Below are positions 5,380-11,316 of a stretch of 11,316 bases of DNA, one piece after another. Each line of letters starts with the position of its first letter. Position 1 is the stretch's first letter. This DNA comes from Fidelibacterota bacterium. Lineage in GTDB: Bacteria > Fidelibacterota > Marinisomatia > Marinisomatales > CAZVFT01. Made by a program: the position numbers and the translations under genes. A model generated the notes under the pieces. It was given only the letters and a program-made list of their open reading frames with translations, was not told the origin of the DNA and did no database searches. The stretch spans positions 1-11,316 of the forward strand of contig JACNLN010000103.1 in assembly GCA_014381485.1 (NCBI GenBank), read 5' to 3'.

Positions 5380-8300
5380 CACCCACCGAAAACATTGCTC
5401 CAATAAAAGCAAGAAGCAAGGGCCAGCTTGTAGAGATGAATTGCTTTGAGCTGGGATCCTCGAAGACATAGATTTGAAATTCATGGTTGGTGGTTGCCCC
5501 CCGTACATCTGTCGCTGACAAAATAATGTCGTGAGACCCCCTCTGATTTCGTCGGGGTTTCCATTGAAAAACGCCTGTTTTATCATCAAACCTTGAATAT
5601 TCCGGTATTTTTACAGCAGCAAGTTTTATATCGTCGCCATTTAAATCCTCAACAGACAATCGATAGCTGTATAAATAATCTGTAAGAGCTACCAGTCGTG
5701 GCTTGGATATGATTGAAGGTACCATATTTACAAACACCTCAGCTGCCTGAAAAACCTCTGAGTAGCCATCTGATACTTTAACCGTGTAAACCTGGCTATT
5801 AATTTGAGAAACTGATGGCGTCCATGAGATTTTCCCGTCGTGAGCGACCTGCATTCCTTCGAGAGTATTAATCAGTTCGTAAGTAAGCTCCCTATCTGTG
5901 TTTATATCTTCCACCATTAGCTGGTATTTATAAAGCTGATTAACCTCAGCTGAGCCGGGAGGTGTAGATACGATCGTTGCAGGGTGATTAACGTAAATAG
6001 AGAACTGTTGTTCATCGCTGGTATGACCATCAGACACAAGGCAAGTAACGGTATGATAATCACATTGATTTATGGTCGGCGTCCAGGAAATAACTCCCGC
6101 AAGATTATCAATAATCATTCCATCAGGAAAATCGAGCAGCTGATATTTATTAAAAGGAATCTGGTCAATCATCACCTTCGGTGTTTTTTTCACTTTTTCA
6201 CCTTTGAAAAAGTACCACAAAAACTGTTCAATTTTAATCGAACGACCTCCAACTTTTTTTGTTATAATGATAAGACGGTCGTTTTCGTAAAAAACATCTT
6301 GAATATATTTTTTCAGGTTAACACGGGCAGTAAATTTTTCTACCCCCGTCCGTTTTTCTTCCAGCTCGATTACAGGCCTTTTTTTGCTCTTAAATTCATT
6401 AATAAATAAGTCAATATTTTCGCTGTAGACATCATCTTCAATAGTTACGGAGTAAACATTGGTGTTTTTAATATCATAGATCGGTGTGATACTTGCCAGC
6501 CCTTCGGGAGCGGGTTGTTGAGAAAAAGACATTAAGCAACCGCGATTCTGGTCCCGGGTCTCGATTTTATACTCAAATTTTTCACCCACTGTGCCAACAG
6601 TGATTGGCTCGGAGGCAATTGTAATGGGAGCATTCACAAAGAAGTCGAACGATTTCTCTAGAACAATTTTCCCATCGGAGATTTCAATGACAGCTGTGGA
6701 AAAGTCGAAATTTTCTTCTGTAGGAACCCATTGGAGTAAGCCAGTTGTATGATCCATTTGCATTCCTGAAGGCATTTCCGTGGGATTGTAACGAACAAAA
6801 TCAAATTCATTGGGATCTTCAACTTCAAACTGAAATTTGAAGGTGTCGAAGAGAGCCACCAGAGTCATAGGGGCGGGAATTGACTTAAGAATAGGAGGGT
6901 GGTTAACAAACAGGGTAACATTTTGGGTGTCTGCTACAAAGCCGTGATTCACTGTAACCACAAAGTTCTGATGATCAATCTGAGTGTTCTGGGGCATCCA
7001 GGTAATGAGTCCGGCACTGTCAATCTTCATTCCATGAGGCGATCTGAGTAGTGTGTAAACAAGTTCTTCCTGCTCACCAGGGAAGAGAACCTCTGTCTGA
7101 TATTCATAAAGCTGATCCACTGTGGCTTCGGAATCTGGTTGCGACGTGATAGCAACTCGACCTCGTGAATAAAGAGTGAATGTTTGGATGCTCTGATCAA
7201 AGCCGTCTGATACAACAACCTGGACGTCATAAGCGTCTAAATGGGTTTCATCTGTTTGCCAGAAGACCAACCCATTTTGATCGATGATCATTCCCTCGGG
7301 ATTTGTCTCAAGGGAGTAAAGGAGAAAGGCATCTTCATTATAGTCGGTTGCGACAACTTGATATTGAAATGTTGATGAGGCAACAAACTCAACCTTCTCT
7401 GGTTCAGAAAGGATTTTGGGTGGATCATTGACGTAAATCCAGAATCGCGAATCTAATGTAGAGAGTTCAGGAACCATCTGATGGGTAACCTCATTAGTTG
7501 ACTCATCTGTAAGGGTTATTATGGTTTCTCCTACCTTCATTTTTATTTGGAAGCTCAACTCATAGGCACCAAGCTGTCTTTCATCGGGAACCCACTTAAC
7601 AGAGCGAGTTTCGTAATGAAAGTACATTCCTCGCGGAGGAGTTTCAACCCATCGGAAACTGTAAAACTCTCTCCCTTCATCTTCAGATATTGTGTATGCA
7701 AATGTTTGAAATGGTGGCAAAACATACGTAGGGAAAATTCCTGGGGGTAGCGGTTTTCCCTCGCTATATCGCATTATTTGGGATGCTTGAACAGCCTTTT
7801 TAAGAGGTTCTGGCGCAGGCTCTTCAATTTTTTCTTCTGCAATATACGTATCAACCTCAACCTCTTCTGCCAGAATGGGGACTGTTCCGAGCTCAAAATA
7901 AAAGACCTCGCTGGTTTTCCCGGTCCATCCCCCAGCAATTACCGTTCCTAAATAAGCACCATCCACGATTTCTGGAAGGGCGGTGTATATCTGTGCACCT
8001 GCTGCCTCCCCTTTACCCGAAATGGAGAAAAACTCCTGGAGCGGTTCCTCGCCAGAGGTAGATCCGTATACAAGAGTGACAATTCCCTGGTCACCGCTAA
8101 TGAGCAGGAGGTCTAACATGTCGTCCTGATTAAAGTCTGCGGTGCCAATGTCCGAAAGGGGTCCAACATCTATGCCAAGTTCATTAATGATAATTTTTCG
8201 TTCCGTCAGGGACAGGGAAACAAGATGTCCAGAACGGAAAGGTATGAGCAAATCTTGATTGCCGTCGTTGTTCCAATCAATGGACGTAATAGACGAAGGA

Positions 8301-9172
8301 ATCATGTTTGACATGCCAGGGATTCGGTTGAGGGCGTTGGGCCCCCGAACAAGTTGACCGTTCCGATTTAAAAGTGCCTGAACGCGAAGAATGTTCCTTT
8401 CTGGGCTGAAGGCAAGCAGATCAGAAAATCCATCATTATTATAGTCTAACCCAGCGACATGAATTTGTCCAAGAGTGGACGAAAATTCATTAAGGGAAAA
8501 AGAAGAAACCTCTGTCAACTGTTGCGGTTCTATTTTTTCATTAAGACGAAGGATAATTATGCCCCTCTCGTCTACTCCCCCCAGCGCTAGAGCAATCTCT
8601 TCTCTGTCGTCATTGTCAATGTCAATTATATCCAGGTTATTGATCGTTTTAGGGCGTGAAGGTTCAGAGACTGCCATTGTCAAGCTTGGCTGTAGAGCAA
8701 AGGAACCTTGACTCAAATTGAATAGAAAGACAGTAGCGATGGTTATCTCTTTGTCTTCGGGACTAAAGGAATTTGCTCCCACGACAATTTCAGGGATAGC
8801 ATTACCGTCCATGTCCGCTATTCGGGCACTAACCAGGCTTGAAATATCAGCAACCTTAACTTCACCAGCATCAGAAGGGAATGACCAGATTAACTGAGGA
8901 AAGCCAAGCTCATCAATTTCATAGTATCCTGCTAGAGTAACCTTTCTTCCCTCCAGCTGACCCTCTTCAATTGTAAGAAATTCTACAAGATCGTCTTTGT
9001 CAAAATCATATACCCCATGCATATTGACAATTTTGAATTCAGCTGCAAAGAGACCGGAGGAGATGATAAGTGTGAAAACGAAGGTTAAAATAAAAAGAGC
9101 ACAGCTGTTTAAAGGTTGGGCGCGACGTAAAACTCTTTTAACTGGAGTAGAGTGAAAAATAGGGTGATTCAT
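5363..9172 (-). CDS. Large secreted protein: FG-GAP/VCBS-type propeller, about eight Ig/cadherin-like modules and a C-terminal hydrophobic helix
   Basis: This 1269-residue protein has a Sec signal peptide with a basic start, a hydrophobic core at 23-41 and likely cleavage after Ala44. Residues 50-430 carry six EF-loop-like motifs typical of FG-GAP/VCBS propellers, at 56, 120, 184, 243, 299 and 346 (for example DYNNDGFSDLL). A Pro/Glu linker (432-480) follows, then tandem Ig-like modules from 485 to 1237. These repeat the pattern GM-x-x-D...G-x-I-x-W-x-P...VSDG...VN-x-P-P, as in the putative Ig (He_PIG) family. Residues 928-1010 are strongly basic and break the pattern. A hydrophobic segment (1249-1268) runs to the stop codon and may anchor the protein. 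Only three Cys remain after processing (879, 1037, 1044). It lies 36 nt downstream of its shorter paralog. Such architectures usually mean adhesion, scaffolding or surface assembly. No enzyme domain is seen, and the function is unknown. Confidence 0.9.
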   Translation of the reverse strand: MNHPIFHSTPVKRVLRRAQPLNSCALFILTFVFTLIISSGLFAAEFKIVNMHGVYDFDKDDLVEFLTIEEGQLEGRKVTLAGYYEIDELGFPQLIWSFPSDAGEVKVADISSLVSARIADMDGNAIPEIVVGANSFSPEDKEITIATVFLFNLSQGSFALQPSLTMAVSEPSRPKTINNLDIIDIDNDDREEIALALGGVDERGIIILRLNEKIEPQQLTEVSSFSLNEFSSTLGQIHVAGLDYNNDGFSDLLAFSPERNILRVQALLNRNGQLVRGPNALNRIPGMSNMIPSSITSIDWNNDGNQDLLIPFRSGHLVSLSLTERKIIINELGIDVGPLSDIGTADFNQDDMLDLLLISGDQGIVTLVYGSTSGEEPLQEFFSISGKGEAAGAQIYTALPEIVDGAYLGTVIAGGWTGKTSEVFYFELGTVPILAEEVEVDTYIAEEKIEEPAPEPLKKAVQASQIMRYSEGKPLPPGIFPTYVLPPFQTFAYTISEDEGREFYSFRWVETPPRGMYFHYETRSVKWVPDERQLGAYELSFQIKMKVGETIITLTDESTNEVTHQMVPELSTLDSRFWIYVNDPPKILSEPEKVEFVASSTFQYQVVATDYNEDAFLLYSLETNPEGMIIDQNGLVFWQTDETHLDAYDVQVVVSDGFDQSIQTFTLYSRGRVAITSQPDSEATVDQLYEYQTEVLFPGEQEELVYTLLRSPHGMKIDSAGLITWMPQNTQIDHQNFVVTVNHGFVADTQNVTLFVNHPPILKSIPAPMTLVALFDTFKFQFEVEDPNEFDFVRYNPTEMPSGMQMDHTTGLLQWVPTEENFDFSTAVIEISDGKIVLEKSFDFFVNAPITIASEPITVGTVGEKFEYKIETRDQNRGCLMSFSQQPAPEGLASITPIYDIKNTNVYSVTIEDDVYSENIDLFINEFKSKKRPVIELEEKRTGVEKFTARVNLKKYIQDVFYENDRLIIITKKVGGRSIKIEQFLWYFFKGEKVKKTPKVMIDQIPFNKYQLLDFPDGMIIDNLAGVISWTPTINQCDYHTVTCLVSDGHTSDEQQFSIYVNHPATIVSTPPGSAEVNQLYKYQLMVEDINTDRELTYELINTLEGMQVAHDGKISWTPSVSQINSQVYTVKVSDGYSEVFQAAEVFVNMVPSIISKPRLVALTDYLYSYRLSVEDLNGDDIKLAAVKIPEYSRFDDKTGVFQWKPRRNQRGSHDIILSATDVRGATTNHEFQIYVFEDPSSKQFISTSWPLLLAFIGAMFSVGVTAVQ
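5462..7720 (-). repeat. Tandem Ig/cadherin-like module array within the 1269-residue protein
   Basis: Approximate module limits in residues are 485-582, 585-668, 673-757, 758-847, 849-926, a divergent basic block 927-1010, 1010-1063, 1066-1148 and 1150-1237. Seven of the units carry a recognisable W-x-P or W-x-T core after a GM/G-x-x-x-D turn, and most end in VN or YVN followed by Pro. Module 849-926 lacks the W-x-P core, and module 1010-1063 lacks its first strands. The units have diverged widely in amino acid sequence, so the array looks old. Confidence 0.7.
7883..9025 (-). repeat. FG-GAP/VCBS-type propeller repeats of the 1269-residue protein
   Basis: Six acidic loop motifs of the form D-x-D/N-x-D/N-x-x-x-D/E-hydrophobic recur about every 50-65 residues (residues 56, 120, 184, 243, 299 and 346). 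This spacing fits one calcium-binding loop per beta-propeller blade, by analogy with integrin-like FG-GAP and VCBS repeats. Six or seven blades would be expected. The count comes from motif spacing only. Confidence 0.7.
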
Positions 9173-9208
9173 AGGTGTGAAAAGTTAACCATTTCTATGT
9201 TAAACCTT

Positions 9209-10942
9209 TTACTGTTTTTTAACCAACACATAACGCTCGAAGGTAGCGCGATTAAGAATTGGTTTCATTTTTTGCACTTGGGTGCCCTCATCAGGTTGCC
9301 CTACATCAATAAATTTTTCTCCGACCTTGTATTCAACAACATATGCGAGCGGGTAAAAACCGATTTGAGTTGGAAGGGGCTGCCATTGAATGGAAATAGT
9401 ATTGGAATCAAACAGAACTCCTTCGGGAACTTCTGAGAGCCAGGAAAAACTATAAAAGGAACCCCCATTTTCAGGTTTAAGTGAAATGAAAAGCATTTCT
9501 CCAACAAGAACGGTGTCTGAAATTTCAATCCTAGGGGGAATAACAATCCTCTCCGGAGATATTTCTGATGTATCCCCGTCCTTTATGGCTGTCAATTGTA
9601 CCTTTTGAACGGTTCTTTTTGCAGAGAAACTGAGATCATATTCCTCTTCAGCTTCCTCTTCTTCAGGCACAGAGAGAGTGGTATCTTCAACAGGAATGTG
9701 TTCAATTTCGGTGGAAATAGGGGTAAGCTGAGCTTTCTGTATTTCGGATAGTGCTACCCGGCCAAGGGTTTCTTCCTCTGCCTTTTTACCCTCCTCTGTT
9801 TCTGTTGGTGTCTTGCCGGGAATAGCGGTTAGCGAAAGTCTTTTTACTTGTGCTCGAAGTTTTTTCTCAGTTGTAGCAGGTTTCTCAGTCGGCATCAAGG
9901 AAACAATCTTTTTGGCAGCGACTCCAAGCTCGGCCCGCTCTAAAAGGATCTCATTAATAGCAGAGGGGGAAATTCCTTCATCTGAAAAGAGAAAGAGAGG
10001 ACACAAGATTTCGCTAAGATGACTGACGGTAACAGATTCTTCATCTACTTCAAGAGATATACATATGCCCTCTCGGGAAGGAAGGATGATGTCAGAAATA
10101 CCGTTTTGATTGATGTCTACCACGTTTATGCCTGCTGATAAAACAGAGCCGGGGGGAATACGCATATCTTCAGCGGGGATATAGCGGGCGGTGCCCTCAA
10201 AAAATTCTCCTCCATGATTTTCAAATACCTGTACAGCTGTCCTGTTGATTTCTGGGCTGATGGCAATTAAATCAATCAAATTATCCTGGTTATAATCCAT
10301 AGCAGCGACATAAATATAGCCATATCCAGACTGAAGCATTTTGGATGTTAAGGTTGCCTGCTGTTTAAGTTTTAACAAGCCGTCAGAATAATCAGCATCG
10401 AGCAGAGATATGGCACGTTTTGGGCTCCCCAGAGCAACGGCAAGCTCATCATCGCCTTCTCCTAAAGCATCAAAGACAGCTATGCTTGAGGTTCCAAGAT
10501 AATTCCAGGTAGAAGTGGGCTGTTGAGGAAACTCTCTGCCTGACCATTCAAACATTAAAATTGTTTGAGACTCTTTTTTCTGGTCAGTAGGTTTAAGAAC
10601 ATTAAGAGCAACGATAATTTCCGGGGAATCGTCCCCGTTAATATCGGTGATTTCTGCATCGACAAGTGAATAGTTAACATTTTTGGGGATCTGGTAATGC
10701 CATAATAGCACATGTTCCCCCAACTCATCAATTTCAGAAAATGAAACAATAGTACCGTATTGGTCTTCTTGATTTACTTTATCAATCGCTAAGAATTCAC
10801 TCAAACCATCTCTATCAAAATCATATGTCCCAACAATGGATATTGCGAAGCGGTTTTGACCATAAATGGTAAGTTGATGTAAAAAAAGACAGATAAATGT
10901 TATATATAAAAGACGTTTTATTTTTCGTAAAAAAGTTTTCAT
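9209..10942 (-). CDS. Secreted FG-GAP/VCBS-type propeller protein with one Ig-like module, short paralog of the downstream protein
   Basis: From the chosen ATG this is a 577-residue protein. The frame extends to an ATG at 10966, but the ATG at 10942 gives a standard signal peptide (KTFLRKIKR, then a hydrophobic core ending near IYGQ). Numbers below count from 10966. Acidic propeller loops occur at 49, 108, 166 (degenerate), 224 and 284. The sixth loop of the paralog is not recognisable. Collinear matches to the 1269-residue protein are clear: YDFD-x-D-x-x-x-EFL, EIDELG, and FYSFSW against FYSFRW. A charged linker (about 350-475) contains three copies of a Q/K-x-x-LT-x-I motif. One Ig-like module (476-582) follows, and the protein stops where the paralog continues into its second module. 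It has no C-terminal membrane helix. The only mature Cys are 302 and 322. It is first of the minus-strand pair and probably envelope-associated. Function unknown. Confidence 0.88.
   Translation of the reverse strand: MKTFLRKIKRLLYITFICLFLHQLTIYGQNRFAISIVGTYDFDRDGLSEFLAIDKVNQEDQYGTIVSFSEIDELGEHVLLWHYQIPKNVNYSLVDAEITDINGDDSPEIIVALNVLKPTDQKKESQTILMFEWSGREFPQQPTSTWNYLGTSSIAVFDALGEGDDELAVALGSPKRAISLLDADYSDGLLKLKQQATLTSKMLQSGYGYIYVAAMDYNQDNLIDLIAISPEINRTAVQVFENHGGEFFEGTARYIPAEDMRIPPGSVLSAGINVVDINQNGISDIILPSREGICISLEVDEESVTVSHLSEILCPLFLFSDEGISPSAINEILLERAELGVAAKKIVSLMPTEKPATTEKKLRAQVKRLSLTAIPGKTPTETEEGKKAEEETLGRVALSEIQKAQLTPISTEIEHIPVEDTTLSVPEEEEAEEEYDLSFSAKRTVQKVQLTAIKDGDTSEISPERIVIPPRIEISDTVLVGEMLFISLKPENGGSFYSFSWLSEVPEGVLFDSNTISIQWQPLPTQIGFYPLAYVVEYKVGEKFIDVGQPDEGTQVQKMKPILNRATFERYVLVKKQ
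9578..9856 (-). repeat. Three copies of a short linear motif in the linker of the shorter paralog
   Basis: Within the Glu/Thr-rich linker, AQVKRLSLTAI (residue 372, counting from the ATG at 10966), EIQKAQLTPI (408) and RTVQKVQLTAI (451) share the pattern V/I-Q/K-K/R-x-x-LT-A/P-I. They lie about 36 and 43 residues apart. The sequence between them is low-complexity and acidic, so the motif stands out as the only recurring hydrophobic element. The 1269-residue paralog has one weaker copy at the same place (KAVQASQIM, residues 459-467). Confidence 0.55.
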
Positions 10943-11316
10943 AGAGTATTTACTATTTATGAGCATTAAGAGTCAGTACGAACCTTAAAATCTTTCAACT
11001 AATTACTCAATGTGAAGACAGTCGATACATCCAATAATACTCTTTGAATATATCGGAAGGTCAACACAAAATCAAGCAAAAACGTGAATGTTAAAAGGAT
11101 CAATATTTTAATTCTGAGCTCTCCAGTAAAAAGATACTTCTAGCCTTGATTATTCGCCACTCCCATTGGGACTCCGTGGAGGAAGAGCGCGAAGCAACAC
11201 AAAGTATTGATAATAATATGGTTAGCGGAAACATATCACCCCAGATTATTTTAAGATTGAAATTATTAATTTTATTCGTAAATCGTTTAATATTATTCGT
11301 GTAACTTCGCCAGCCT
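10943..11316. promoter_or_regulatory. Non-coding upstream region of the minus-strand pair, with one weak promoter candidate
   Basis: I find no supportable gene in this AT-rich stretch. It should hold the promoter of the minus-strand pair unless transcription enters from beyond the window. The best sigma-70-like candidate on the minus strand is TTGACC (plus-strand 11059-11064) with TATTAT (11034-11039). The 19-nt spacer is long. The box lies about 67 nt before the upper ATG at 10966. A local GC-richer patch at 11155-11195 contains the near-palindrome TCCCATTGGGA (11161-11171) between CCAC and GTGG. The promoter call is weak. Confidence 0.25.

Noticed and set aside
5984..6409. Plus-strand open frame of 141 codons inside the large minus-strand gene
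   Set aside because: It is antisense to the well-supported Ig-like array and has no recognisable domain. Its composition is that of reverse-complemented coding sequence.
9098..9109. Signal-peptide cysteine of the long protein (Cys24) as a lipobox
   Set aside because: The residue precedes the hydrophobic core rather than following it, and no L-A/S-G/A-C pattern is present. The same holds for Cys26 of the short paralog.
9173..9208. The two minus-strand paralogs as one gene split by a frameshift
   Set aside because: Each has its own signal peptide and a full propeller, so they are tandem paralogs and not fragments of one gene.
11095..11304. Open plus-strand frame of about 69 codons near the right edge
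   Set aside because: It has no ATG near its start, only a TTG at 11146, no ribosome binding site and no recognisable motif. An alternative frame in the same patch is also open. Chance is the simpler explanation.

Overview
The window holds seven convincing protein genes: a small membrane protein, a five-gene plus-strand operon for lipid A, and two large paralogous secreted proteins on the minus strand. I see no tRNA, rRNA, CRISPR array or transposon.

The lipid A genes (lpxB, lpxK) indicate a Gram-negative, two-membrane bacterium. The DNA is AT-rich and almost no gene has a clear Shine-Dalgarno sequence. Secreted FG-GAP propeller proteins with putative-Ig domains are common in the FCB assemblage. 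My best guess is Ca. Marinimicrobia, Calditrichota or a relative, but this is inference from gene content and style, not a phylogenetic result.

Layout. Positions 1-159 are non-coding apart from a likely terminator serving the minus-strand gene that follows. Positions 160-714 (minus) encode a four-helix membrane protein with a Glu/Tyr-rich tail. Positions 715-909 are a divergent AT-rich intergenic region. Positions 910-5379 (plus) are a tightly packed operon: Gfo/Idh/MocA oxidoreductase, ICMT-like membrane methyltransferase, lpxB, a DUF374 (LpxJ-like) acyltransferase and lpxK. Spacings are 33 and 15 nt, then 1-nt and 20-nt overlaps. Positions 5363-9172 (minus) encode a 1269-residue secreted protein with a propeller, about eight Ig/cadherin-like modules and a C-terminal hydrophobic helix. 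It overlaps the 3' end of lpxK by 17 nt. Positions 9209-10942 (minus) encode a shorter paralog with the same propeller and only the first Ig-like module. Positions 10943-11316 appear non-coding and probably carry the promoter of the minus-strand pair.

How the genes fit together. LpxB makes the tetraacyl-disaccharide 1-phosphate, LpxK adds the 4'-phosphate, and the DUF374 protein probably adds a secondary acyl chain. The first two genes suggest a non-standard lipid A. Gfo/Idh oxidoreductases include GnnA, which oxidises UDP-GlcNAc at C3 on the way to diamino-sugar lipid A. The ICMT fold includes LmtA, which methylates the lipid A phosphate in Leptospira. A Leptospira-like amide-linked, phosphate-methylated lipid A is the most testable idea here. 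The minus-strand pair looks like a cell-envelope module of unknown function.
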